From positions 19,340,699 to 19,404,698 of the forward strand of contig NC_053407.1 of NCBI RefSeq assembly GCF_016859285.1: 64,000 nt of DNA, in the 5' to 3' direction. The position numbers and the translations under genes are program-made. A model generated the notes under the pieces. It ran no database searches. It was not told where the DNA came from and saw only the letters and a program-made list of their open reading frames with translations. The DNA is from Xiphias gladius. Taxonomy: Eukaryota; Chordata; Actinopteri; Istiophoriformes; Xiphiidae. Positions within the stretch are counted from its first letter, which is position 1, and each line of letters begins with the position of its first letter. This document shows positions 12,259 to 26,133 of the stretch, in pieces.

Positions 12259-13175
12259 ATGAACGCCGTGGCCTCAGAGACCGTGTTCTTGTCCGCTTTA
12301 CAGCCCAACAACTCGGTCACCACCTACGGGCTCCCGTCTGACATGCAACTCCAGAACGGCGGCTCCGTGTCGGACCAGATGGCCAGAGCGCGGCGCGTCC
12401 AGCAGCAGGTCCAGATGAGACTGGCGGAGAAGTCCACACTTCCGCGGCAGAGCGAATCGGCCTCCCAGCACGCCATGTCAGGTAAACATCGGCGAGCCTT
12501 TTCGCTCATTTTCACCGGGAACTGCACTGTGTGTTGCTGCTTTGTGACATTTCCGTATGGCTGAGCGCTATGTGCCGATCTGGGTTCAGCGTGGACAAGT
12601 GGGGGAATTAGAGGTGAAACCCACCGAATGTCACCTCGCAGGTACAGGTACAGGTTCGGGTGCCCGCGGCAGCCTCTGGCAGCAGTGCTGAGTTTACAGT
12701 CTCTCTGTGCTGCAGGCGAGGAATTGAAGATCTTATCAGCCCGGTCAACCCTACGCGCATGTGTCCTCTGACTTTAACTGCAAAGAACCGAAATAGAACT
12801 GAAGATTTCTAAAATCAGGTCAATTGATTTGACCCCAGTGAGGCGCTGTGATATAGGCCGTTAAACGCTGGGACACCACATCTGGCAAAGCATATTCATT
12901 GGTCATCAACATGGAGATTGATGATTATTTTAAATATCTATGTATCTATATATAATAAGACCAGGAAACATTCACATCCAAGAGGCTGGAACCAGTGAAT
13001 TGTTGCCAGTTTTGCATTAAAAAAAAAAAAAATCAAACATTTAATGTAATTTCAAGAGAGTTGAAAGATAAATATCTAAATATTCTAAGCTTGACTCAGA
13101 TAAGTGGAGTAGCTTCCACTTTCAAGTTCAAGAATGTGCTTGCATTATTACGCTTGCTCTGTGTGTGTGTGTGTG

Positions 13176-13252
<77 letters not shown>

Positions 13253-14639
13253 TTGTCCGCTTGTCCCTCCTGCATTCCTGTGGATGTGTTTCTCATCAGG
13301 GAATTTGTCCATTCAGCTGCTTCGGCTGCTTCGCAGCAGATGAGCCTGATCCAAAGCCCCGTGCAGCAGCGATCTCACAGTAATGAGTAATGTGTTGTTA
13401 CCTGCACATGAGAAAGGGTTAATGTGTAACAGGCCCAAACAAGCGGCGCTTTCACGAGCGTCCCTGATAACAGACTAAGGTGAAAGCCTCCCTCTGTGGG
13501 ATCGGGTTTCAGGTCTTACTCAACTCTAAGAGGCGAGGGTTAGAGAGATACCTGGGAGATGACGGGGCTGCCGTGAGAACGAGCTGTTGTCTTGTCTGTT
13601 CAAAGACATCACATTTTCAAACGGTGTCTTGGCACACAGACAAAGTCGAGGTGAGAGTGTTATGTAAGCAGCAGTGTGACACCAACAGGGGAAATTAAAG
13701 GTTTCCCAGATCGTTGGGAATGAATTTACTCAGGTGTTACGACACATTTGATGGTTTGATGCGGTTAAGGAGCTGAATGAGTGGAAAATGTGGAGCTGCA
13801 CACGGACGCAGGCCTGTCCTGTGTTGTTTTAGAGATCTGGTGACTAAAACCTGCGCACCTGCTTGCTGCCGTCTGACGCATGCATGAGGGCATTCCTTCA
13901 CGTCACATAATTCATTGTGTTAAGCCAAACTACAGGCAACAGGCAAAACAGCTCGACGTCAGGGCGTTGTTTATACGACCTCTAAATTCTGGGTTGTGTG
14001 GTGGCAGACGCAGAGACTTTTTCTCACTCTTTTAGTTCTGGCTTTTCCCCGAGGCGCCAACACTACCTGCCTCAACAGACAAGCATTCTATTTACCAGCC
14101 ATACTTTTAACGGCTTGTGTTCAGAAGGACATATATCACGTCTGCTAAATGGGTCACCGTCTGTTTTTACCTACATTATACTTGTCAAAGGCTCCAGTCA
14201 AACATGGCAACACTGTATGAAAACCAACACTGTTATCTCTGCCCATGCTTTGGCCTGGGCTTTACTGGAAGGAACACATTGTTGTCGCATGATATCTGTC
14301 TTTTTTTGAAATGTACACAAGAAGGAGAGAAGAATTCCTAACAACATAACAGGGAATGCTGCAATTTCAGTGGTTTGTGGCTTTAGAGAAATTCATTACG
14401 AATGCATGACTGTTCACACATGAGAAAAACACCCAGAGGATTCAGCAAGGAACGGCGCTTCCGCGGTATCTAAAAGCTGCTGCAACCGTGCTTTTATGAC
14501 AATGACTAATTGGTGTACATAGGTGGACAAGCCTCAGCAGAAAGTGAGAGTGGAAAAAAGAGTATAGAGTATATCTACAAAGTGTGTGTGTGTGTGTGTG
14601 TGTGTGCGTGTGTGTGCGTGTGTTTGTGTGCGTGTGTGC

Positions 14640-14681
<42 letters not shown>

Positions 14682-17600
14682 CTGAACTTCATTTTTCAAA
14701 AGACAACAAGGAGTTTTCAGAGTGTGTGGCTCCAAGGTGTGTTGGGCGTTGCCAGGGTTGGGCTGGAGCCTGGCCAAGGGATGTGTCAGTCACTCTCCTC
14801 TTTACCAACTTGTTTGGTATGTGTTCGTACTTCATAGAAATTAAGCATGTCAGCATACCTCCCCTCTGCTCAAAGGTGTAAAAATTGTTTTTGTATGACT
14901 ACAAATATACCCATGAGTCTGTTTTTTTTTGTTTTTTTTTTAAATTAATGCGTTTGGGCATTTGGGCTCCCTAGAGACAAGAGATTAGTTAGTTTTGAGT
15001 TGCGATCCACAAGGCCTGGATTCAGTGTTGATCATTGGCTCGAGCCTCGTGTCAGAACGTTACAGATCTTCAGACACTGGCTGCAGGTAACTTGTTAACT
15101 TGAACTCTAGCTCTAGGAACGACAATGTTGGTCAGTCCAGCACTTTGGCCCCTGACCAAATATCTTTAAAACTATTTGACGGATTGCTGAGAACTTTGGC
15201 ACAGATATTAAAGTTCATCAGAGGATGAATCTTACTGACTTTGGTGACCCCCTAACTTTTCATCCAGTGCCATCATCAGATCAAAACTTTATACTTGTCC
15301 GGTACTTTGATTTATGACCAAATACCTGCAAAACTTATCTAACAATCTAACAAAACTAACAATCCCATCATCCTCGTCTGTGCTTCATGTTCAGTGCAGA
15401 TTAGTAAATGTTACCATGCTAAAAAGTTAGTATTCAGTACAGCCTCACAGAGTTGCTAGCATGGCTGTAGACTCTTAGTCTTGTGCAATGTTTGTTTGCT
15501 TACTGCAGTATACCTGGAACAACAGATTAATTCTCTGAAAGTAAATGATGGTACATGATAACAAATGACATAAATATAACTAAATGACATGACAATGGCA
15601 TAAATAATAAACATAACTACACACTTAGTAGTTAGCTACAGTATAATAACTAGGGTTTTGTCACTGAAGTATTCTGCTTTCAGCTGACCCAGATATTTGA
15701 GTCAACGAGCTGCCGCTCAAGGCTCCTGCCACGGTGAACAGTGTGCTACATGCCTACTATCACACTCATCAGTCACCTGTCGGGTCACTCTAATCTGTAG
15801 CGAGTACAAACCATTCACACGCTCTCTGTGCCAAGAGAGACGAGCAAATGTGTCTGAGTCGAATGCAAACTGTTCTCTGAGTGAGCGATAACCAGAGACA
15901 TCAGACCTGGTGACCGGTCAGGTCCTTCTGTTGCAGACCGTGTGTGCGGTCGAACCACTCCTGCTATTCAAACTGTATGTCTTTAATGCAAATCTTTGTT
16001 GGAAACTAAAGAGGTGTGACGCCGTGTTGTGGCCTCCAAGCTGTGGTTAAATCCTTCACTGTGATAATTTGATAGTTGATAATTTAGCTTATTTTACTGT
16101 ATCTTTTTTTGTTTTTGTTTTGTTACTTTTAATTTCATGTTCAGAGAAGGTCACAGTTATACTCGAGTGAACTTATTTGACTAAAAATGAATAAATAAAT
16201 AAGGGTGTGGTGACACCAACAAAGCTCAGGGTTGACTTGATGCTGCATTATTTATGTATGTGGCAGAGCTCAGTGTTCCTTTGACTCAAGAAACACCATT
16301 AACGGACTTTAAGTTGTTCTCTTGGCCAAGGCATTTCCAGGATAGTCAGCATTTTTCTGCTTCTCTGCTTCAAATCAAAAAGGCATGAATCGATGTTTTT
16401 ATAAATGAAAGAGGATTAAAAAAAAGTCCCCATATTTGCCGTTGCAGATTGGTTACTCAGCAACAAGAGTAAAACAAAAGGAAAGGCATTTGTCACATTT
16501 TCTGACCACACTTGACCTCTTAGCAGTCAGTTTCAGGAAGACAAGTCAGCAGCTGAGTCAGGTTACTTTGAGCCTACTTTATGAATAAAGACATTTGGGA
16601 AGTCCTTGCTTGCCAAAAGTGGAAATATTTAGCAACACCTCTGATGCATACATTTCAACAAAAGTGCACAGAGGTGAATCGAGTGGCTCTAAGATGACAT
16701 GCAGATATGGGGGTGACATATTTCAAGCACAGCAGAACAGCACTTTTTGCAATCACTGTATTTGACAGTTATACTACTGCTTACAGAATAAAGAAATACA
16801 CTTTTTCTTTAGTTTTTTGTCAGGAAATCTCCATAAAGTGCTGATTAATTAAGTTCGTTTTTAGCTGAATGGATAACATAGGCATTGAAGTGCTTGTTCC
16901 TATAAGCGAGAAGTATCTCAACATTTTAAATCAATATGAAACTCCTTGCACTACTTACGCAATTGTGTGAGTTAAAGTTTTGCTGTAAGTTTTAAGAGTG
17001 TTCAACTTTAAGGTCAGGAAGCTTTGAAAAGAAGTAAGGGTAGGCTTGTTACTCTTCTCTTTTTTTTATTATCAAGCTGACATCTGCAGTTTTACAGGAA
17101 AAAACACTTTCATCTACCAATTTTGAATGAAAGTTTTAAAAAATTTACAGTTCACTGTATGTTTGACAAGTGGTGCCAAGCTATTGTCACATTTTTATAT
17201 TTGTTGATCTAGGATATCATTTTAGAGTTTGAAATCAAGTTAGTCTTTCAGGAAAGGTTTTTACCATTGCATCACTGCTATAACAGTGATATTATAAGTA
17301 GTAATCATGTACTATTCTATTTTGCTGCTTTATTTCAGAGTACAGCGGATCTTCAACAATGAAATATCAAACCTATAACCCAGGTTTCAGCTCTAAATCA
17401 TCCTATATGTACACAGGCTCCAGAACAATGGTGAGTACAACGGTGTTATCTCACTATTTTAGCATGTATTTGCACATATGGAAATATCACCGACCCTCTG
17501 CTGCTGTTATAGTGGGTCACCCAGGACTCAGCATCTGTGGTATTTCACAGGAGGCTGTGATGAGATCAGGTCAGGGTTTTCAAGTCCACCCTCTACATTC

Positions 17601-20600
17601 CGCCATTTTAACGATTCAACAGGAAGACGCTGGCTTTATGCCACAGACGTTTGAGCTCTGAACGTAAGAGAGACCTGAAGCTACATTGTAGACCTCTAAA
17701 TGCTGTCCAGTGCATCACATTTTAGATCTGAGTGAATAATAAACCCCTCCACTCCTAAAGAAATTGTATTTTTGTATGAGAAATGGAAATGAATATGACA
17801 AGGCCATGGCCTTTGTTTCCTGTCATGGTAGTTACATCCCTGTGATCAAAATTAGAAACCATTTTTGTTGATATGCAGTAACTCACAATATATTCACCCG
17901 CACATACAGTTCATATAACATAATGGGCAACTCTGCTTACACATTTGATTGCAACAGTTACTCCTGTCTTCATCCTCAGGGTCCACGTGTAACCCCGAGG
18001 TCGGGCTTTAGCTGTCATTCAGCTGGCCCAGACCTGGCCCAACTCCAAAGGATCAGTGTTGGAGGTGGAGGAGCTGGTGGTGGCAGTTTATTCCAAGAAG
18101 AAATGAGCATGGGCAGCTACCAAGGAAACACCAGACTGCAGAGCCGAATGGACCCAGAGACCCTCTCTCTGCACTCAATGCGGCTGCAGACAGGGCCTGT
18201 GTATTCCTGGATGGTCGATGGCAGCGATGCTGGCAGCTTAGCCTCCGACCGGGACGCCACCTACAGCCGCCAGTATGCTCAGAGTACACTCAACGGCTAC
18301 AACAGCCAGATGAGGCAAGGAGGAGGCGCCATGACCTTTCCCCTGCCCATACGCCGATCTCTTAGTGGCACTCTTTCCCGCGGCGGAGGGATGGCAGGAG
18401 GAGAGACAGAGATCATCCAGCAACATGCTTTCAAAGGCCCAGCCCACCGCACCATCAACAGGATTATAAGCCAAAACCGGAGGAAGAGCATGGGCTCCAT
18501 GTCTGGGAGCAACTATGGTAGAGGAGGGGACACAGTGGACAGGGGCTTCATTGCATCCGCAGTTTCCTCTGGTTCCCAGGGGAACCTATCACTGCAGCGT
18601 CATTGCAAACTGTCCCGTTCCCCGTCGTACAAAAGCGTGCAGAGTGTCGGCAGGGGCAAGGACATCTTCAACGGGCAGATGGATATGACAGGCAGCATGG
18701 GCAACCTCAGCGGGTGAGAGGCTCACATGATCACCCATCATTTCTGCTCACATTCTCAACAACAATGTTTTCATGTGAAGTACTGGGTATATTGCACGCT
18801 CTCATACTATTATTGACAGATCTTCAGTGCGTAATGGCAGGCCGTACATGCAAATCAGTATCAGCAAAATGTCCACATTTGACTGGTTTGACTTCATCAA
18901 CCTCAACAACCAACATGAGTGCATGTTGATGTTGACTGATATTAGGAGATTAAAAGTCTGGTCATAGTCTATAATTTTCATACTGTCATGAAATCCCAAG
19001 AAAAGGCCAAAACCAAGAGTGAATTGATCTTACCAAAAACATTGTTTCTGTAGCCAAAGCCTTATATACAGTAGCTTAATCCTCTGTGCCTCTATTGTCC
19101 TAAAATTACTGTTGCACAGGGTTACAATTTCCTTTATTATGATGAACATGGGCACTTTACTTTGTTTTTGTCAGTCCCACTTCCTTTTCACCACCTGATA
19201 ATCCTGCTGCCGCAAATACTTGCTAGCACATCAAATGTTTATTAATCCACTGCTGAAGTGGTTCCCAACAAATGCTCTATTTATTCCAGTTTGAGTAAAG
19301 TTTATTAAAAACTACATTGCCATGTGCTACGGTGTATTAGGAAATTACTTAGCGTTTACTTTTTTTTTTTAAAGAAACCTGATAATTGTGAGAATTTTTT
19401 AGGGTTAATGTCTACAGTATGAATGGATGGGTTTAGGATTGACAGCCACAGACAAGGTAGGGGAGTCAGAAAGTATTGAGAGACTGGCTAATGCATTATT
19501 GGTTGTGGTCTTTTCAATGGGATTAATTGACAATAAGAAAAATAAAGAATAATGCCAGCCTTACCCTAATGACAGAAATGACAGATTTAGTCATTCTTGT
19601 GACTTCGTTTGTTGTATTATTCTCGAACATCAGTGACATTTGAGTGAATTTAATGCATTGGCATGGTGGTGTCACCATAGCTACCATGTGTCAGGAGGTT
19701 TTAGTGACGGGAGTGTGTGAACAGACTATTTCCTAAGAGCCGTGGATTGGGAGGTGGCTCCATAGTGGCAGGACTGGTTTTGGGTGTGGCAGGTTAGTTT
19801 CAGTCCTCACATTTCACACATCCCACAGCGTGTGGTTAGCCGAGTGGATTTGCAGACCACTGTGATTTGGAAGAAATTCAACAAACTGAATTTCTAAGAC
19901 AAGAGACAAATCATCTATGAATAATTACTGTAATTACTGTGGGTACTCTGATGCTTTTCATTCAAACACCCAGAAGACATATTTTGTAAAACCATACATA
20001 ACAGCAGGGTAATCACGTAGTTAAATGTTTTACATTCTTTGCGTGAATTTGTTCATTTGCTCCTTCGGTAGGCTCACCTCCTTGGACATGCCCACAGCAG
20101 TGCAACACCTGAGAGAGTCCGACCATGATTTGCAGGTCCTGGGTGCCGCTTACATTCAGCATGAGTGTTACAATGACAACGAGGCCAAAAATGAGGTACT
20201 TCAAACAGATTAAACTTAAACTTAAATTGTTTTCCTTCAAGTGTAGGTGTCCAATTTTTTGGATGTTTCTATGTGCTCTGCTTCTGTTTTGGTGTACTCA
20301 AGTTGTTCCACATGTTGCGTAATTTTTATCATTGCTGTTAACGTGTCTGGACTCTTCCCAGTTCCCTGGTGTTGAATTGCAGACATACAGTAGACATTAA
20401 AACTCTTATCTGATGTGGTTTAGTTTGATAAGGCGCTTGCAGCTTGTTGAGGTTATGTTCAGCTTTGAGGATGCAGACTCCTGTGCACGGGTTTAGAGTG
20501 AGTGTGTAATGACTTCTCTGAAAATCTATCCAGATGATTTTATATTAAAAAGAATGATTTGGAATTTTGGGAAATACACATTCACTTTCTTGCTGAGAGT

Positions 20601-23472
20601 TAGATGATGAAGATGATACAGGACTACTCTCATATCTATACGGTAAATATGAAGGTATAGCCAGCAGCTGGTTAGCTCAACATAAAGACTGAACACAGGG
20701 GGGAACAGTTGGCCAAAGGTACCAAAATCATCTCAGCAACTCAGAAATATTTACTGTGCGGACATGAGAGTGATTGTGAACCTTTTCATCCAACTTTCTG
20801 CAAAAAAGTGAATAAATGTACTTCCCTTAAAGCCTTTAAGGCCCATATGTAGGAATTTGGTAACTCCTAGCAGTTGTATCAAAAAATGCTGTTGCTTACA
20901 GCAATGCATGTCTGTGCACCATGTCTCAAGCCCAGGCAAATGAGATGAACGGAATGAAACGAAGACGAAAACCTCTACAAATTTTTTCTAAAAACAAAAA
21001 CTTAAGTTAGAAACATTTTAAAGATACTTTAATCACATAAAAAAATCTACACATAGGGGCTTTAATGTAAATTTATTCAATTTCTGTAAAAAAAAAAAAA
21101 ACACCTAATCATAAGAAAATTTTTTAAAAAGGCATTAAATAAAAAATGCACAAATCCTAAGTAGAACTTTTCTTCTCTCTCTAGGTGCGTTTCTTGAAGG
21201 GCATTGGTGACCTGGTGAAGCTGTTCAACAGTGACAACCAGGAAGTGCAGCGTTATGCCACCGGCGCCACGCGCAACCTCATCTATGAGAATATGGAAAA
21301 CAAAGTGGCCCTGATCGAGGAGGGCGGCATCCCACAGCTGGTCGAGGCACTTAGGGAGACCGACGATGAGCTCCACAAAAACATCACAGGTAGGACAACG
21401 TCAATCTCAGTCACTGAAATAAAATACATGACACAACAAGCACGGCTGATCTCAGGCTTCCTGTTTTGGACTTTGCCAAGATCATATCTTTCAGATGCAA
21501 CATGATCATGAACAGTAGCCTTTGAAATTAGTATTGGTCCACACCAAAGAAATAGGAGGAGGATGGCATGCTGTAACAAGAGAATGGCGGGAGTATCCAG
21601 ATTGTCAGCGTTTACTGTAACTAAATAATGGTTTGAGTTAGTTTTATTTTTTAAGGGAGCATGAACAGACACGGTTTTCTTTATATCAGTATTATTTCAT
21701 TTAGTCGGTGTGTTTTCATTTCTCCTGTACTTGAATTAATGTCTGTCGGCCATGCACAGTTAGAGTATAAAAAAGTAATGTATCCACTTGGTTCAGCCTT
21801 CAGGAGAGTCTGTCTGCTGTCATTCTTCACAGTTTCCTGTTGTCAGCAGAATGGAGAGTGTTTCTTTCTCATGAAATTACTTACCCAACTCAATAGTGTG
21901 GAGATCTACAAGGCATGTAGTGCATCTGATTACACAAAGAGCCGGAGGTGGAGCTGCTGTCTTTTCTATAGGGTGTGTGAAGGGGGAGATAAGGGAGTAT
22001 GTGGGAGTTGTCTGGGCCTGTGGACCAACAGTGTATCTGCCGCTCCCTTTTATGAGTGATGGCCTTGTTGGTTTTTCCTTTGAGCTGTTCAACCTGATTT
22101 ATAACTGTTGGATTACTAAGAAACTCATGTCAATGAGAAACTTTGGGAAAAGTGATAAATAACAGAGTAAATCTGCCTATGTAACTTTTCCTGGCTAGTT
22201 TGTCAGGATGTGACACAGAGGTCTAATCTTACCTGTAAAGTGCCAACTTATGTTTTAGGTTCACTGCCCTTTGAGTTTATCTCATAGATTTTGATGTGAT
22301 TTACACGTCCAAGTGTTCTATGGTCTTTTCAACTCATGCACGACAGTTAACCTTTAAATGAGTAGTTCATCATGCCAGCTGCTGGCTGTAGCTTCATTTT
22401 GAATGGACAGACATGAGAGTGGTATCAATCTTATCATCTACCTTTCAACAAAAAAGAAAATGAGTGTATATCCCAAAATGCCAAACTTCGTCTTTAAACT
22501 GAGGTTATGTTAAACATAAAATTCACCAAGATATAAGTTAAAATGTCTAAATGTTCTGACATCTAGGTTGGGAAATAGCACACAAAAGAAGCTAGAGAAA
22601 GTGGAAAATGAAGAATAAATTTCAGTTTTGCTGACACGTCCCTGGTGTTTGTGTGAGCAGGTATCCTGTGGAACCTTTCGTCCAAAGACAATCTGAAGGA
22701 GAAACTGGCCAGGGAGACACTTCCTGAGCTGACTGACAAGATCCTCATCCCACTGTCAGGCGGCGGAGACTCTGAGGACATCGATCAGTCCCCCTCTGAG
22801 GCAGACATCTTCTACAACACCACAGGATGCCTCAGGTACACCTCATGTATCTGTGTCGTTCAACTGTATTTCATTCTGGTTCATCCGGGCCTGCTTTTTC
22901 TCACGCAATCACATTTGCTTTTGGCGAACTTGTTCTGGCAGGACGCTCCAACTCATGTTCCAGCTGACAGCAACTGGAGCTTTTACCACAACCACAATTT
23001 TTCACTGTTTTTTTGCAAAAGCCTGCATCAATCCAGGTTCAAATTGCTTTGGTTGTGCTCTGTTTTAATTCACACTTGAGGGTTTTTATCTCCAAATAAA
23101 TCTGTGGACTAATTGCTATGCTCTATGCATGATATTTATCATGTCGTAGTGAAATCAAAGCCTTAATTCCGTTTGGACCACGTGGTTACACTAATGAAAT
23201 GCATGATTCCTTACTGAATTTTACCTGAAACAACTCTCTGACCACTCACTTGCTCTGTGCGTACTCAGGAATCTGAGCTCTGTGAACGAAAAGACCCGTC
23301 AGCAGATGAGAGAAACACACGGACTGGTGGACTCTTTGGTGGGCTACATCAAGGCCTCCATTCATGACAACAAGGCAGAAGACAAGGTGAGACAAGAGGA
23401 GACTGAGCCTATTTTAAACGGTTTCTTTTCAACCCAAATCTTACCTTTACTGTGTTTATTAATATATATATA

Positions 23473-23530
<58 letters not shown>

Positions 23531-26088
23531 TGTGTTCTTAGGGGGTTGAAAATGCAGTGTGTGTCTTGAGGAACCTCTCCTACCAGCTCTACAGTGAGAT
23601 GCCTCCATCTGCTATGCTGCGCCTGGAAGGACCAACCAGAGCCCAGGACTCAGGGAAGGGTGACGCCATTGGTTGCTTTACGCCTCAGAGCAGGAAATCC
23701 AAAAATGTACGCACATGGCAGATTAATCCATCAGCAGGCATTTTGTGCGCACGGACCAAACCATCCATCTCAACACTGTCTTCTCGTGTGTTCCTTCCCC
23801 TGGCAGAGCAAGAACCAGGATTTCTCCACTTTCACCGAGGTTGCTCGGGTGCCAAAGGGTGTGGAGTGGCTGTGGCACCCTCAGATTGTGGGGGTTTACA
23901 ACTGCTTGCTGCGTCAGTGTGAGATCAACTCCACCACCCGTGAGGCAGCTGCTGGAGCTCTGCAGAACATTACGGCTGGAGACAAGAGGGTAAGGAGCTT
24001 AGTCATCAGTTCTCCTGTAAAAGAATTCAAATGCAATGGTCTCAGTTTGTCTAATATTTGAATTGTTCCTCTCTTTGTCCTGCAGTGGGCGTCAGTGCTG
24101 AGCCGGGTGGCTCTGGAGCAGGAGCGCATGCTGCCAGTGCTGCTGGACCTCCTACGTACCAACAATGACCTGGAGCTGCGTTCCCTCACAGGCTTCCTCC
24201 GAAATCTATCCCGCCATGCCAGGGATAAAGGCGACATGGGTTAGTCTTTAATTTTTCCTTCCTGTTAAATATAAAAAAATAGGTGCCTCTGAGTTACAGG
24301 TTAATTCAGAATCGCTATATTCTGTTTTCTAGAATTTCCTCAGGTTAGCTCAAACTGGATTGATTAAAGTCAGACACCAAAATTTAAGATGAGAAGTTCA
24401 AACCTCAAGGATAACGGAATCTTTCCATCATATTTAAATATCTATTACTAAAACTGCCATAATTAAGTTTTGAATTCGGAAAAAAAACCCATTAAGTGTT
24501 ATTTATTAAACATTCAAGACTCAGAAATTCAGCTAGTTTGTTTTATCAAGACTCTGTGGGTGTTTTTTTTTTTTTTAAATCAGAGTTGATTGACAGCAGC
24601 CTATTAAAATAAGAAAACAACACCGCAGCTGTCATTAGATCTAGATTCAAATGTTGCTAAATCCTGATCGGTGCATAGAGATATGTGACACCGCCTCTTT
24701 CCAGCTGGGTCCTGCCCAGGTCAAGCCGGTGAGAGAGCACTGACAAAACAAGAACTAAAGCAAATCTCTTGTGAACTGACCAAATTGTTCAAACATTGGC
24801 AGAAAATTGTGTGTTCGTGTAGGATACCATTGCTAATAATAATCAGCTGACTGTGAAAACGAGTTTTCACGGCCTTTTAAACGTATTGCCCGAATAATGC
24901 ATCCTGTTTTATTCAGCGACAAAGGTGGTAAACAACCTGGTGACTAAGCTGCCCGTCGATACCCACCAGAAGGAACCCTCCAGCGATGTGGTGGTCAACA
25001 TCTGTGGTGTTCTCAATAACCTGGTGACCAGCAGCTCTTTAGCTGCCAGAGACATCGCCTTCTTTGATGGCCTGACAAAACTGGTCGCCATCAAGAACTC
25101 ATGTGACAGCAGGTGAGTGGTCTGTGAAGCGGCAATTGCTAAAACATGCTGCACTAGTTAAATGTGTGTTTACGTGAGCCCTGATAGAGACATGTGATGA
25201 TGAATGTCACACAAAATGTTGCAGCCCATCTTCGCACACGAGGTCATTTGTACCAAGTATTAACCTTGGATGAATCTTTTTTTTTTTTTTTTTTTTTCCT
25301 AGCCCAGGGAAGATGAAAGCAGCCAAAGCAGCAGCTACAGTTCTCAGCAACATGTTCCAGTACAAGAAACTGCACAAACAGTACAAAGAGGTAAGAGACT
25401 GTAGAAATTACTAAAGAGGAGCTGTAGTATATCAATGAGGACTGCATCAGTTTTGAAAATATTTTTTTCTAATTATTTATCACAAGTTTTAGGGGAGTGC
25501 TCTTAAAGTACTGATCACATCTATCCAGCACTTACATAAAACCACTCTCTTATCAAGGAACCTGAAAGTTTTCTCAGCCGTGTTCCTTAGAAAACAACTT
25601 GCCTCAGTTGTTTTGGCCAAAGCTTCATTGCTTTTCTTCTGTCATCGTTCAGCTTAGTTTTTCCTCACACATTATATTCATATTAAAATCAGCATGAAAA
25701 GATATAAAAGACACACCAAAGCGTTGCACCTTTTTAAAATGACAGAAACAAAACATGTCTGCGTCTTGATTATTTTTTTGATTTAACTTTTTTAATAACA
25801 ATGCTGTCAGTTTAGTATAAATGAGTCAAGAGTCTCCTGGCATCAAACACAGACAGCAACAACGAGTTAGATTCGACGTGTCAACTGCCAAACGAAATTC
25901 AATGCCCGGTGGAAAAGCTTTCTCTTCATGGTCCCCACCCTTGTTCTTAATCTACATGAGAGTATGTGTGTGTGTGTGTCTGTGTGTGTTTGTGTGAAAG
26001 ACGGATGACATTCCTCAGTCTCTGCAATTCACTCGTCAGTTGGGTGGCACACATTCGTATCTCTGGCTGTTCACATTGCTGCTCTTTC

Positions 26089-26133
<45 letters not shown>

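Larger units (their letters stand above)
12482..17338 (+). other. pkp3 intron 1 (4.9 kb)
   Basis: Large first intron with (GT)n at 13161-13251 and 14582-14680 and an old repeat at 15131-15483. CpG-rich sequence continues for about 250 bases past exon 1. No coding exon seen. First introns of this kind often carry enhancers, but nothing specific is visible. Confidence 0.7.

Noticed and set aside
12995..13390. 131-codon frame in pkp3 intron 1
   Set aside because: Driven by the (GT)n tract; no splice logic.
21661..22059. 132-codon frame in a pkp3 intron
   Set aside because: No family resemblance; the pkp3 splice chain passes over it.
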